DNA from: Paraeggerthella hominis
GTDB taxonomy: Bacteria; Actinomycetota; Coriobacteriia; Coriobacteriales; Eggerthellaceae
Direction: 5' to 3'
Length of the DNA stretch: 64,000 nucleotides
Assembly: GCF_021044775.1 (NCBI RefSeq)
Contig: NZ_JAJNOQ010000007.1
Location: 97,475-161,474 of the forward strand
In this document: piece by piece, positions 7,712 through 16,401 of the stretch
How the letters are laid out: each line of letters begins with the position of its first letter
Numbering within the stretch: the first letter of the stretch is position 1
Notes under the pieces: model-generated
The model's input: only the letters and a program-made list of their open reading frames with translations
What the model was told of the DNA's origin: nothing
Database searches by the model: none
Program-made: the position numbers and the translations under genes

Positions 7712-8830
7712 CTACGAAAGCAGGCGACCCCGCAGCACGACGTGACGAACATTGAGATCTTCGTCGAGCACAACGGCGTCGGCGATCTTTCCCGGCTGAA
7801 TGCCGCCTCGCTCGTCATCGATGCCGATAGCACGCGCCGGATTGACCGAAGCCGCCTTCACCGCGCTTGCCAACGATACGCCCATGTCCTTCACCGCCAC
7901 GCGAACGCAGCTCATAAGATCGGTGTTCGATCCCGCAATCGTTCCGTCGGCAAGCGTAGCGCGGTTGCCGCGCACGGTAACGTCCTGCCCCCCCAGGGTG
8001 TACGTGCCGTCCGGCATGCCCGCGGCCATCATGGAGTCGCTGATCAGGATCATGCGATCGTCCCCGAACGCAGCAAACAACAAGCGCACCATAGCGGGAT
8101 GGATATGCACGCCGTCGGCAATCAGCTCGGGCGTCACGTCCGGGCAGTCGAACGCCGCAGCGATGGGACCCGGTTCGCGATGATGCAGCGAGGGCATGGC
8201 GTTGCATAGGTGCGTCATGTGACGCGCGCCCGCCTCGATAGCCGCGCGCGCAACTTCGTAATCCGCTTTCGTGTGAGCGATCGACACGCGCACCGACGGA
8301 GCCGTTGCCTCGATGAACTCCAAAGCCCCGGGAACCTCGGGGGCTACGTCCACCAGCTTGATCAGACCGCCCGAACGATCCTGCAAGCGCCCGAACATAG
8401 CGACATCGGGTCCATGCAGGTACGCCGGATTCTGCGCGCCGATATTGCCCGGAGAGATGTACGGGCCCTCCATGTTGATGCCCACAAGTGCCGCCCCATC
8501 GGGCTTCGCCTCGTACGCGGCGGCGCAGTCCATCACGGGAGCCAGCACCTCTTCCGGGTACGTCATCGTGGCAGGACAGATGGCCGTCACGCCGCGCGAG
8601 GCCTCGTAGCGCGCCAGCACGTCGAAAGCCTCCTCGGTCCCTTCGCAGAAGTCGTGGCCCTTGCATCCGTGGAAATGCACGTCCACCAAACCGGGGATCA
8701 CGTAGCAGCCCGTCGCATCGACAACCGAAGCATCGCCAGCGGCAGCGTCTGCGAATCGCTCGCCGACCACGGCAACCTCGCGTTCGACGAACCCAGCCCC
8801 GTCGAATACCTTTCCTCCCGTTATGATCAT
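7712..8830 (-). CDS. nagA: N-acetylglucosamine-6-phosphate deacetylase
   Basis: 372 aa with the start at 8830 (MIITGGKVFDG), preceded by GAAAGGA; upstream in-frame ATGs lie in non-homologous sequence. Amidohydrolase hallmarks are PGLVDVHFHG (metal-binding HxH), GINMEGPYIS, AHTKADYE, THLCNAM and ILISDSM. It deacetylates GlcNAc-6-P to glucosamine-6-P in the cytoplasm. nagB lies upstream on the same strand, separated by an intrinsic-terminator-like hairpin. It completes the nanK-nanE-nagA-nagB route from sialic acid or GlcNAc to glycolysis. Confidence 0.93.
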   Translation of the reverse strand: MIITGGKVFDGAGFVEREVAVVGERFADAAAGDASVVDATGCYVIPGLVDVHFHGCKGHDFCEGTEEAFDVLARYEASRGVTAICPATMTYPEEVLAPVMDCAAAYEAKPDGAALVGINMEGPYISPGNIGAQNPAYLHGPDVAMFGRLQDRSGGLIKLVDVAPEVPGALEFIEATAPSVRVSIAHTKADYEVARAAIEAGARHMTHLCNAMPSLHHREPGPIAAAFDCPDVTPELIADGVHIHPAMVRLLFAAFGDDRMILISDSMMAAGMPDGTYTLGGQDVTVRGNRATLADGTIAGSNTDLMSCVRVAVKDMGVSLASAVKAASVNPARAIGIDDERGGIQPGKIADAVVLDEDLNVRHVVLRGRLLS

Positions 8831-8871
8831 AGCTTCATCCTTTCCGTTTTCGCCCATTCTCGCACCCGCGG

Positions 8872-8910
8872 GGTAAAAGAAAAGGATCTCCACCAAGCAA
8901 GCAGAGATCC
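8872..8910 (-). terminator. Intrinsic terminator between nagB and nagA
   Basis: On the minus strand, GGATCTC (8904-8910) pairs with GAGATCC (8884-8890) across a 13-nt loop and is followed by TTTTCTTTT. It lies about 40 bp before the nagA start, so it may end nagB transcripts or reduce read-through into nagA. Confidence 0.65.
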
Positions 8911-8984
8911 CGTTTCATGCACTGAGCAAGCCGCCGCAAGCCCTTCGCGCAAAAGCGCGAGCGCCCCGCAGCCCGAAGTCCAAC

Positions 8985-9713
8985 CTACCCGAGCAGCGCA
9001 CCGGCTTCCTTGTCGACGATCACCGTCACGTCCGGATGCAGCTGCAGCACCGAGGCCGGAACCTGCGGCGTGACGGGGCCGAAGAAGGCATCGCGCACGA
9101 TCTGCGCCTTGCCCTCGCCGTTCGCCACTACCAGCACCTTGGCGGCGCGCATGATGGTGCCGATGCCCATGGTGTACGCCTCGCGCGGAACCTCGTCGAT
9201 GGAATCGAACAGGCGGCTGTTGGCCTGGATGGTGCTTTCCGTCAGTTCGACCACGTGCGTGTCAACCGGGAAGCAGTCGCACGGCTCGTTGAAGCCGATA
9301 TGGCCGTTGTGGCCCAGGCCCAGAAGCTGCAAGTCGACGCCGCCCGCCTGGGCGATGGCCTCTTCGTACGCCGCGCACGCAGCATCGGCGTCCGGGTTGG
9401 AGCCATCGGGCACGTGCGTGCGCGCAACGTCCACGTTCACATGGTCGAACAAGTTCTGCTGCATGAAGTACCGGTAGCTTTGGTCATGCCGAGGATCCAG
9501 CCCGCGATACTCGTCCAAGTTGAACGTCGTCGCGTCAGCGAAGCTGATCTTGCCCGCTTCGCAATCGCGCACCAGCTCGGCGTACAGCCCGATCGGCGTG
9601 GAACCGGTTGCCAAGCCCAGCACGCAGGACGGGTCCTTCGCGAGGCAATCGGCAATGACGTCGGCTGCTTTGCGGCTCATTTCTTCGTACGTGTCGGCGA
9701 TGATGATGTTCAC
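8985..9713 (-). CDS. nagB: Glucosamine-6-phosphate deaminase
   Basis: 242 aa. The start is GTG at 9713 with AGAAGGG eight bases upstream; the much longer open frame upstream runs through the next gene and is not real. Diagnostic motifs are LGLATGSTPIGLY, NLDEYRGL, and GLGHNGHIGFNEP with the catalytic His. It converts glucosamine-6-P to fructose-6-P and ammonia, the last step of amino-sugar catabolism. Length matches the short NagB group (about 240 aa), which lacks the C-terminal allosteric extension of the E. coli enzyme. Confidence 0.94.
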   Translation of the reverse strand: MNIIIADTYEEMSRKAADVIADCLAKDPSCVLGLATGSTPIGLYAELVRDCEAGKISFADATTFNLDEYRGLDPRHDQSYRYFMQQNLFDHVNVDVARTHVPDGSNPDADAACAAYEEAIAQAGGVDLQLLGLGHNGHIGFNEPCDCFPVDTHVVELTESTIQANSRLFDSIDEVPREAYTMGIGTIMRAAKVLVVANGEGKAQIVRDAFFGPVTPQVPASVLQLHPDVTVIVDKEAGALLG

Positions 9714-9781
9714 TCTGCATTCCCTTCTCGGACAATAGGGTCGCGACGGCTCCACGTCGTCGCGCTTGCCGTCACTGGACG

Positions 9782-11959
9782 CTAGGTCCAGAACTGCGCG
9801 GTTTCGATGATGTTCCGGTACGCCCAATCGTACACGTCGGAGTACCAACCCGTCTCCGGCACGAAGCACAGCAGCGCGCTGTACAAAACCGAAACGGTCA
9901 CCAACGTCAACAGCACCTTCATAAGCAGGTTCTGCGTGGTGGTGCCCGGGGTTAGGTTCTCGTTCACGATAAAGACCAGCAGCACCACGGCTGCCAAGAA
10001 CATGAAGCTGAAGTCGGCGAAGTAACGCTGCAGGATGCCCGCCATCTGGGCATCGGCAACCGCTACGATGACGCCGCCGAAAAGCAGTACGATAATCACG
10101 CCCGCTATGGTGCGCGTCGAGCGCTGGCTGATGCGCAGCTGCAAGATGCGCTTCGCGAACGGAAGCACCCACAAGACGGGCAGGCACGCCAGGATGCCGC
10201 CGAACGTGGCTTCCTTGATGGTTTGCCCCATGTACGTGGTGTCGAACGGCGCAGCTTGCAGATACGGAAACACGCCCGTCACGCTAGGGGGTTGCAGGAA
10301 ATACGCGAACAGCGCCGGCGCCAAACGACCGATGTTCCAACCGCGCTTGGTCATGTCGTTCACGGTAAGGTTGTAGTTGGCCCCGAAGTCGGTGAGCGAT
10401 CCGAACCGCGCGTAGTTGTATCCCATCAGACCGGCAGCCACCACCAGGTAAGGCCCTATGAGGCAGGCGAACTCGCGCGCGCCCTGCGGCGAGAACAACC
10501 GGCGCTTCGTGATGTACGGACGCCAGAACAACGGAAACGCCAGCAAAGACAGCACCAGCAGCTGCGGTCGGCAGCCAGCCACCAGCGCCATGCAAAGCGA
10601 CCCGAGCAGGTACCATTTCTCCGGACGAGCAGACGCGCGCCCCTTCATCCAGAAGTACAGGCCCCATACCGAGAACGCCAAGCCCAGCGCGATGGGCAGC
10701 GAATAGAACGTCGGGAATTTCAGCAGGTAGAGCACCCCGCAGCACATAACCAGGGGAATCTGCAGAAGCAGGTACAAGCCCAAGCTCACCCGCTTGAAAT
10801 GGTAGCGCGCAAAGCGATCGAGCAGCGCCGAGCACCCAAGCACGAACGCGATCACCGCAATAAGCACGCCGATGGCCGTTGGGAAGTTGGCGCCGGTGAG
10901 CAAATAGAACGGCAGATAGAACAGCAGCACCGGAACCACGCCGAAATACACGTAGTAATGCCCGTCATGATAGGCAACGTCGAAGAGGTATTTCTCCCCC
11001 GTCTCCTTCTGCGCTTCGTCGCGCGCGCCCTTGTCGTACGGGTCGCTCATGTCCTGCAGCCACTGAGGCGGCTCCTCTTCAAGGTACAGCTGACCGCGCG
11101 CCATGGCCTTCGCAAGCTCTGCATACTGCTGCGCGTTGTCGCCGCCCACTTCGAAGGAGTTTACCAGGCTCACGCCGTCCCACGAACCGCTGTTGTAGTC
11201 CTTGGTAGCCACGCCGACCAGGTTCGACCCCAGGAAAAGGAATGAGCTGAGCAGACATATCTCGATGGCCACGGTGGCGACGATCACGGCCTTCGACGTG
11301 CGCGGCTCGTCGACGATGCGCATGCGGTAGATGGCGGAGCGAGGCCGGAACGCAAATGCAAGAGCCAGCAGCCCCGCAGTGATAATGAAGCGCGTGGTGT
11401 TGAAATCGAAAGGATGATGCGCGTTCAAGCACAGATCGGACAGCTTGATGGGATACTGAACCTCATCCCCCACAACTTCAATGCGCAAATTGCCCACGAG
11501 GCCCGTGGTATTCAAGTTGATGTATTCGCTCTGATCCGACAACGTGGATACCGCAACGTTAGGAACGCCCACCGTGTACTCGGTCGAATCGAAGTACGTA
11601 TGGTGCGCCTCGTCGGTAAACTGGATTTTGACGGTCAGTTCCTGAGCGGGCTGGCGGTAATCGAAGTTGAGCCAAATGTTGTGAACCTCGGTGTTGAGGT
11701 TCGAGAACTCCAACACGTTGTTCACGGCGGTGATCTGGTACTGGTCGTCCGTGGTTTCGCGCAGCTGAAGCTTGTCGTTCAGCGAGATGGTGTTGTACCC
11801 GGCGGACGTGAAGTAGTTGATGTTGAACAGAAACGTTTCGAGCAGAAGCGCGATGGCAAGAATAGACAGCACGCTTTTCACTATATGACGAACCGTCGCT
11901 CGATGAGAGCGCATGAAGGTGCCGTAAGCGTAGGCTATGTTGCTTCGTACGGTTGGCAT
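9782..11959 (-). CDS. Large multi-pass membrane protein, possibly GT-C-type glycosyltransferase
   Basis: 725 aa. One N-terminal membrane helix (about 25-45) is followed by an extracytoplasmic beta-rich domain (about 50-185) and then roughly 11-12 hydrophobic helices. An acidic extracytoplasmic loop (EEEPPQWLQDMSDPYDKG..., about 300-330) and the pattern of short helices and loops resemble GT-C mannosyltransferase-like proteins of Gram-positive cell-wall polysaccharide pathways, but no decisive catalytic motif was recognised. The ATG at 11959 has no Shine-Dalgarno sequence; a TATAAT lies about 11 nt before it, so it may be a near-leaderless start. Internal ATG 11914 is an alternative. Confidence 0.6.
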   Translation of the reverse strand: MPTVRSNIAYAYGTFMRSHRATVRHIVKSVLSILAIALLLETFLFNINYFTSAGYNTISLNDKLQLRETTDDQYQITAVNNVLEFSNLNTEVHNIWLNFDYRQPAQELTVKIQFTDEAHHTYFDSTEYTVGVPNVAVSTLSDQSEYINLNTTGLVGNLRIEVVGDEVQYPIKLSDLCLNAHHPFDFNTTRFIITAGLLALAFAFRPRSAIYRMRIVDEPRTSKAVIVATVAIEICLLSSFLFLGSNLVGVATKDYNSGSWDGVSLVNSFEVGGDNAQQYAELAKAMARGQLYLEEEPPQWLQDMSDPYDKGARDEAQKETGEKYLFDVAYHDGHYYVYFGVVPVLLFYLPFYLLTGANFPTAIGVLIAVIAFVLGCSALLDRFARYHFKRVSLGLYLLLQIPLVMCCGVLYLLKFPTFYSLPIALGLAFSVWGLYFWMKGRASARPEKWYLLGSLCMALVAGCRPQLLVLSLLAFPLFWRPYITKRRLFSPQGAREFACLIGPYLVVAAGLMGYNYARFGSLTDFGANYNLTVNDMTKRGWNIGRLAPALFAYFLQPPSVTGVFPYLQAAPFDTTYMGQTIKEATFGGILACLPVLWVLPFAKRILQLRISQRSTRTIAGVIIVLLFGGVIVAVADAQMAGILQRYFADFSFMFLAAVVLLVFIVNENLTPGTTTQNLLMKVLLTLVTVSVLYSALLCFVPETGWYSDVYDWAYRNIIETAQFWT

Positions 11960-11980
11960 GATGAGACAGGATTATAGAGG

Positions 11981-12018
11981 AAAAAACAACGGATGGGGCA
12001 GATCAGGCCCCATCCGTC
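11981..12018 (-). terminator. Intrinsic terminator after adk
   Basis: A perfect 11-bp stem (ACGGATGGGGC at 11990-12000 with its complement at 12008-12018, 7-nt loop) is followed on the minus strand by TGTTTTTTC. It ends the ribosomal/secY/adk transcript and abuts the presumed promoter of the membrane-protein gene. Confidence 0.9.
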
Positions 12019-12047
12019 GGCAATACCACGAGAAAGTCGCGCAGATG

Positions 12048-12674
12048 TTACAGTTCGAGCGCCTGTTTGACGTCAGCGTAGACGACATCGGCATCGCGAT
12101 CGCCGTCGATGGACACCAGCAGATCGCAGCCGCGGTAGTAGTCGATGAGCGGAGACGTGGACTTCTCGTACACATCCAAGCGGTTGCGCACCGTAGCCTC
12201 GTTGTCGTCATCGCGCTGGTACATCTCGCCGGAGCACTTCGGGCAGGAAGCGTCGGTAGCCGTACCGATGTAGCCGCACTCACGGCACATGCGACGCGAG
12301 GTCAGGCGCTTCACGATCACCTCGAAATCGACGTCGATAAGCAGGGCGGCGTCAAGCGGGCGCTCCAGCTTGGAAAGCTCGGCGTCAAGCGCAACGGCCT
12401 GCGCGGATGTGCGCGGGAAACCGTCCAGGATAAAACCCTTCTCGGTATCGGGATCCTGCAAGCGCTCGGTCACCAGACCGATGATGACCTCGTCGGGCAC
12501 CAGGTCGCCTGCGTCCATGTAGGACTTAGCCTTCTTGCCCAACGGCGTGCCGGCCTTCACGGCCGCGCGCAGCATGTCGCCCGTCGAGATGTGCGGCGTA
12601 CCGAACTCTTCGACCAGCTTGGCAGCCTGCGTTCCCTTGCCAGCGCCCGGCGCGCCCAACAACACGATGTTCAT
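12048..12674 (-). CDS. adk: Adenylate kinase
   Basis: 208 aa. The start is ATG at 12674 with GAAAGGA upstream; the longer frame runs into repeat-rich non-coding DNA. Motifs are P-loop GAPGAGKGTQ (8-17), STGDMLR, LDGFPRTSAQA and the zinc-finger LID CRECGYIGTATDASCPKC (four cysteines, the Gram-positive zinc-type long form). It catalyses ATP + AMP to 2 ADP. It follows secY as in many bacteria, but after an unusually long gap (12675-13337) holding repeats and a terminator, so it probably has its own promoter. map and infA do not follow here. Confidence 0.95.
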   Translation of the reverse strand: MNIVLLGAPGAGKGTQAAKLVEEFGTPHISTGDMLRAAVKAGTPLGKKAKSYMDAGDLVPDEVIIGLVTERLQDPDTEKGFILDGFPRTSAQAVALDAELSKLERPLDAALLIDVDFEVIVKRLTSRRMCRECGYIGTATDASCPKCSGEMYQRDDDNEATVRNRLDVYEKSTSPLIDYYRGCDLLVSIDGDRDADVVYADVKQALEL

Positions 12675-12890
12675 GATGTGATTTCCTTTCGACTTACAAT
12701 CGATGCGCCGTATTGTACCAAACCGCTTAGAGAGCTGCGCATATTTCAACAGAAAGACAGGTTGCCGGTTCTCAACAATCTGGCAACCTGTCATCAGCGT
12801 CGGGCTGTCGAGCATTTTCACCCGTGCCCCAGCGAAACTTCGAGCGTTCTTGAAGCTCGGGTGCTCGCGGGTCGAACCGCAAGACGCTTG

Positions 12891-13093
12891 CGCGCGAAAA
12901 ACCGCTCCCGCTGGCAGGTTCTGACGGTTTGGGGTCGTTTGACCCGACAAGACGAACGCCCGAGGAAGTGCGATGCGACGGCCCAACGCTGTGACCAGGC
13001 AAAACAGAAAATAGGGAAAACGGCAGCGCGAGCAGGGCGCACTGCAGCGACCTCAAACCGTCAGAACCTGCCAGCGGGAGCGGTTTTTCGTGC
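12891..13093. repeat. Inverted-repeat pair, REPIN/MITE-like element, copy 1
   Basis: An arm of about 50 bp at 12891-12942 (containing GAAAAACCGCTCCCGCTGG and then GGTTCTGACGGTTTGG) recurs in inverted orientation at 13043-13093, with about 100 bp between. The same arms occur at 36890-37093, again as an inverted pair. The centre contains GACCAGGCAAAAC (12993-13005), also present in the 49641-49791 element. No transposase is encoded. Confidence 0.85.
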
Positions 13094-13098
13094 ACAAG

Positions 13099-13172
13099 GG
13101 GCGGTTGCATGCGGGACGGTTGCATGCAGGGCGGTTGCATGCAGGGCGGTCGCATGCAGGGCGGTCGCATGC
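13099..13172. repeat. Tandem 15-bp minisatellite, five units
   Basis: Five consecutive units of about 15 bp with consensus GGGCGGTTGCATGCA (variants TTGC/TCGC), adjoining repeat copy 1. It is non-coding, and the units have no spacers, so it is not a CRISPR array. Each unit holds the palindrome GCATGC. Confidence 0.85.
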
Positions 13173-13280
13173 GACTCGACGGCAGTTGGCAGCGGGCGGC
13201 GAGCTGTCTGCAGCGGGCGACAAGCATCGTGCATCGTGCATCGAAATCTTGTACAAACCCCGTACACGAGAGAGGGGCTG

Positions 13281-13320
13281 CAACAAAAAACGCCCCGGCC
13301 AAACATCTGACCGGGGCGTT
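13281..13320 (-). terminator. Intrinsic terminator after secY
   Basis: The stem AACGCCCCGG (13289-13298) / CCGGGGCGTT (13311-13320) is followed on the minus strand by TTTTTTGTTG. It lies 18 bp after the secY stop and should end the spc-type ribosomal operon before adk. Confidence 0.92.
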
Positions 13321-13337
13321 TATCTTGCAAGAACGGA

Positions 13338-14618
13338 CTACTTGAAGAAGCCGTCGTAGTTGTGCATCTTCAACTGACTCTCCACCTTGTTCATAGTGTC
13401 GAGAGCAACGCCGATCATGATGAGGATCGACGTGCCGCCGAACGCCTGAACCAGCGTGTTGCCCGTGAAGTGGAAGATAATCGTAGGCACCACTGCGATG
13501 ACCGCGATGAAGATGCCGCCCGGCAACGTCACGCGATGCAGCACGTTCTTAATGTACGTAACCGTAGCGGAACCGGGACGCACGCCCGGAATGAAGCCGC
13601 CCTGCTTGCGCAGATTGTCGGCCGTCTCGTCCGGGTTGAACACCATCGAGGTGTAGAAATACGCGAAGAACACGATCAGCAGCACCGTCAGGATCCAGTT
13701 CACCCAGCCAGACGAGATGGCGTCGGCCACCATGGTCAGCCATTCGACGTTGAAGAGCGCCGCCAGCTGAGCCGGGAAGTAGATCAAGCAGCTTGCGAAG
13801 ATGATCGGGATAACGCCCGCCGCATTCACCTTCAAGGGAATGTAGGTGGACTGTCCGCCCATCATCTTGCGACCCTGCACGCGCTTGGCGTAGTTCACCG
13901 GGATGCGGCGCTGCGCACGCTCCACGAAGATAATCGCAGGAATGCACGCCAGAACCACCAGCACGATAAGCGCCGTTACCGCGATGCCCATGGCCGTATC
14001 GGCCGACAGGTTCACCGACGAGAAGATAGCGGAAGGCACGCGGCTCACGATGCTCACGAAGATGATGAGCGACATGCCGTTGCCCACGCCGCGCTGCGTG
14101 ATAAGCTCGCCCATCCACATGATGAACGCCGTACCCGCCACAAGCGTGAACACAACCAGAATGTCGGTCACGAATTCGGGGATCTCGGTCGAGAACACCA
14201 CGCCGTACTGAGGAGACTTGAACAGCAGCAGGTAGCCGATGGCGTTGATCAGGCCCAAGCCCAGCGTCAGGTAACGCGTGACCTGCGTGATCTTGCGACG
14301 ACCGGTCTCGCCCTCCTTCGCCCAACGCCCTACGGCAGGAATGACGCCCTGCATCAACTGCATGATGATCGATGCAGTGATGTAAGGCATGATGCCCAAC
14401 GAGAACACCGAGAAGTTCGACAACGCGCCTCCGGTGAACAGGTCGAGCATGGTCATGGACACACCCGAATCAGCGAACGAATGCGCGAACTCGTTGAAGG
14501 GGATGCCAGGCACCGGCACATACGCGCCGAAACGATACAGCGCGAGGATGCCGAGCGTGAACAAGATCTTCTTGCGCAGCTCAGGTACCTTGAATGCATC
14601 GATGATAGAGCTTAGCAA
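13338..14618 (-). CDS. secY: Protein translocase subunit SecY
   Basis: A 426-aa membrane channel protein with the usual ten hydrophobic helices. Family signatures include FTLGILALYRFGAYVPVPGI near the N-terminus, LGIMPYITASIIMQL, RYLTLGLGL, VNYAKRVQGRKMMGGQSTYIPLKVN and the C-terminal GTSILIMIGVALDT. It forms the SecYEG pore for protein export. The start is TTG at 14618, overlapping the rplO stop (7-bp overlap), so it is likely translationally coupled to rplO. It is the last gene before the terminator. Confidence 0.97.
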   Translation of the reverse strand: MLSSIIDAFKVPELRKKILFTLGILALYRFGAYVPVPGIPFNEFAHSFADSGVSMTMLDLFTGGALSNFSVFSLGIMPYITASIIMQLMQGVIPAVGRWAKEGETGRRKITQVTRYLTLGLGLINAIGYLLLFKSPQYGVVFSTEIPEFVTDILVVFTLVAGTAFIMWMGELITQRGVGNGMSLIIFVSIVSRVPSAIFSSVNLSADTAMGIAVTALIVLVVLACIPAIIFVERAQRRIPVNYAKRVQGRKMMGGQSTYIPLKVNAAGVIPIIFASCLIYFPAQLAALFNVEWLTMVADAISSGWVNWILTVLLIVFFAYFYTSMVFNPDETADNLRKQGGFIPGVRPGSATVTYIKNVLHRVTLPGGIFIAVIAVVPTIIFHFTGNTLVQAFGGTSILIMIGVALDTMNKVESQLKMHNYDGFFK

Positions 14619-15061
14619 GGCTCTTCGACCTTTCCTCCAGCCGCCTCGATCTTCGCCTTGGCGGAAGCAGACACCTTGTCAACCTTGATCGTCAGGGCCT
14701 TCGTGATCTCACCGTCGCCCAGAACCTTCACCAGCGCGTCAGCATGCTTGATAACGCCTTTGGCCTTCAGGCTCTCGCCGTCCACCACGTCGCCAGCCTC
14801 GAAGACTTCCTCGAGACGCTTGACGTTGACGGGCAGGTACTCGACATGGTTGATGTTCTTGAAGCCAGGCAGCTTCGGCAGACGACGCGCGAGCGGAGTC
14901 TGGCCACCCTCGAAGCCAACGCCCTTGCCGCCGCCGGCACGGGACTTCTGACCGTTCATACCGCGGCCGGACGTCTTGCCGGTACCGGATGCGGGGCCAC
15001 GGCCAACGCGCTTGCGGGCCTTGCGGGAGCCTTCTGCCGGCTTAAGATCTTTGAGTTCCAT
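14612..15061 (-). CDS. rplO: 50S ribosomal protein L15
   Basis: 149 aa. It shows the L15 N-terminal signature MELKDLKPAEGSRKARKRVGRG followed by the glycine-rich GTGKTSGRGMNGQKSRAGGG, and the C-terminal KVDKVSASAKAKIEAAGGKVE. It binds 23S rRNA late in large-subunit assembly. It lies between rpmD and secY as in the classical spc operon, but with a 204-bp hairpin-containing gap upstream. Confidence 0.97.
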   Translation of the reverse strand: MELKDLKPAEGSRKARKRVGRGPASGTGKTSGRGMNGQKSRAGGGKGVGFEGGQTPLARRLPKLPGFKNINHVEYLPVNVKRLEEVFEAGDVVDGESLKAKGVIKHADALVKVLGDGEITKALTIKVDKVSASAKAKIEAAGGKVEEPC

Positions 15062-15200
15062 GTTGTTTCTCCTTCTGTCGCTTTTCCGGATCGTTCATCC
15101 GGTGTTGGCAGCTCGCCGCCAACAAACTTCCAATAACAGCTTGATTGACGCCTCGTATTCTCCCGAAGCGCCAATCAAGCATTGTAGCGCAATGCAGAGC

Positions 15201-15230
15201 ATCCTGCGCGAGGATTTGTTCGCGCAGGAT
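15201..15230 (-). other. Hairpin in the rpmD-rplO gap
   Basis: A perfect 10-bp stem ATCCTGCGCG / CGCGCAGGAT with a 10-nt loop inside a 204-bp intra-operon gap. No T run follows on either strand, so an RNA processing or stability element is more likely than a terminator. Function is inferred. Confidence 0.55.
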
Positions 15231-15265
15231 GCAAGTGCGCCGGCCAAGAGCCGACGCACCGTAGT

Positions 15266-15457
15266 TTAGATCTCTTCAACCTCGACGAGGTGCTTGATCT
15301 TGAAGATCATGCCGCGGACGCAATCATTGTCCACCTGCTCGACCGAGCGGTTGATCTTGCCAAGACCGAGGGCGCGCAGCGTGGCACCCTGATCCTTCTT
15401 GTAGCCAATGGCGCTCTTGACCTGCGTGATGCGCAGCGTCTTCTTAGCTTCTGCCAT
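15266..15457 (-). CDS. rpmD: 50S ribosomal protein L30
   Basis: 63 aa, of the bacterial short L30 type: LRITQVKSAIGYKKDQGATLRALGLGKINRSVEQ, ending with IKHLVEVEEI. It overlaps the rpsE stop by one base, so it is coupled to rpsE. It sits in the canonical rpsE-rpmD-rplO order. Confidence 0.96.
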   Translation of the reverse strand: MAEAKKTLRITQVKSAIGYKKDQGATLRALGLGKINRSVEQVDNDCVRGMIFKIKHLVEVEEI

Positions 15458-15984
15458 TATTTCTGCTCCTTCCAGCCGTAGATCTGAGCAACGGACAGGC
15501 CGCGACGCTCAGCAACCTCCTGGGGGCTCTCCATGTTCTTGAGACCCTCGGCGGTGGCCTTGACCACGTTCATGACGTTGTCAGTGCCCAGCGACTTGGT
15601 GAGCACGTCGGTCACGCCAGCCAGCTCCATGACGGCACGAGCAGCGCCGCCAGCGATAACGCCGGTACCGGGCGTAGCCGGCTTGATGAGCACGCGACCA
15701 GCGCCGAACTCGCCGATGATCTCGTGCGGAAGCGTCTTCTCGGCGGTCAGAGGCACGGTGAACATGTTCTTCTTCGCGTCCTCGACGCCCTTCTTGATGG
15801 CGATGGGCACTTCCTGGGACTTGCCCATGCCCACGCCGACGCGACCGTTGCCGTCGCCAACCACCACAAGCGCGGTCAGCGCGAAGCGGCGGCCACCCTT
15901 GACGACCTTGGACACGCGGTTGATGTAGACGACGCGCTCCTGGAGCTCGGGGACCGCGGCGTTGTCTTGTTTGTTACGAGCCAT
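15457..15984 (-). CDS. rpsE: 30S ribosomal protein S5
   Basis: 175 aa. It has the double-stranded-RNA-binding-like N-domain (ERVVYINRVSKVVKGGRRFALTALVVVGDGNGRVGVGMGKSQEVP) and the C-terminal domain with HEIIGEFGAGRVLIKPATPGTGVIAGGAARAV. It helps set decoding accuracy and is the classical site of spectinomycin resistance in the loop near residues 35-45. It lies 16 bp after rplR. Confidence 0.97.
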   Translation of the reverse strand: MARNKQDNAAVPELQERVVYINRVSKVVKGGRRFALTALVVVGDGNGRVGVGMGKSQEVPIAIKKGVEDAKKNMFTVPLTAEKTLPHEIIGEFGAGRVLIKPATPGTGVIAGGAARAVMELAGVTDVLTKSLGTDNVMNVVKATAEGLKNMESPQEVAERRGLSVAQIYGWKEQK

Positions 15985-16000
15985 AAGACATTTACCCCTT

Positions 16001-16369
16001 CTAGAATTTCAGGCCTGCTTCGCGAGCAGCATCGGCCAAAGCCTTGATGCGCCCGTGATACAGGTTGCCGCCACGATCGAACACGACCTCCGTAATACCG
16101 GCGTCCTGTGCCTTCTTGCCAGCGATCTCGCCCAGGGCAGCAGCGCCCTCGACGGTCGCGCCGCTCTTGCCCGTGGCCTTGAAGTCCGGACCGAGCGTGG
16201 AAACGCCGCACAGGGTCTTGCCGGCGACGTCGTCGACGAACTGCACGTAGATGTTGCTGTTGCTGCGCGTAACGCAGAGGCGGGGGCGAACCGGCGTGCC
16301 GGAGATCTTCCCGCGCACGCGACGATGGCGGCGAGCCAGCGCAGCTTGCTTTTTCTGAAGCTTCTTCAT
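16001..16369 (-). CDS. rplR: 50S ribosomal protein L18
   Basis: 122 aa. It shows a basic N-terminus (KKLQKKQAALARRHRRVRGKISG), the 5S rRNA-binding core RPRLCVTRSNSNIYVQ and the C-terminal VVFDRGGNLYHGRIKALADAAREAGLKF. It binds 5S rRNA with L5 to form the central protuberance. Start is ATG with GAAGGGA upstream. Confidence 0.97.
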   Translation of the reverse strand: MKKLQKKQAALARRHRRVRGKISGTPVRPRLCVTRSNSNIYVQFVDDVAGKTLCGVSTLGPDFKATGKSGATVEGAAALGEIAGKKAQDAGITEVVFDRGGNLYHGRIKALADAAREAGLKF

Positions 16370-16401
16370 GATAATCCCTTCGATCAGTTACGCTCGCGCG
16401 C

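Noticed and set aside
12675..12986. N-terminal extension of adenylate kinase
   Set aside because: Extends into the repeat element; family start MNIVLLGAPGAGKGTQ with a good ribosome site is at 12674.
13099..13172. Possible CRISPR array
   Set aside because: Units are 15 bp, directly abutting, without spacers; no cas genes nearby.
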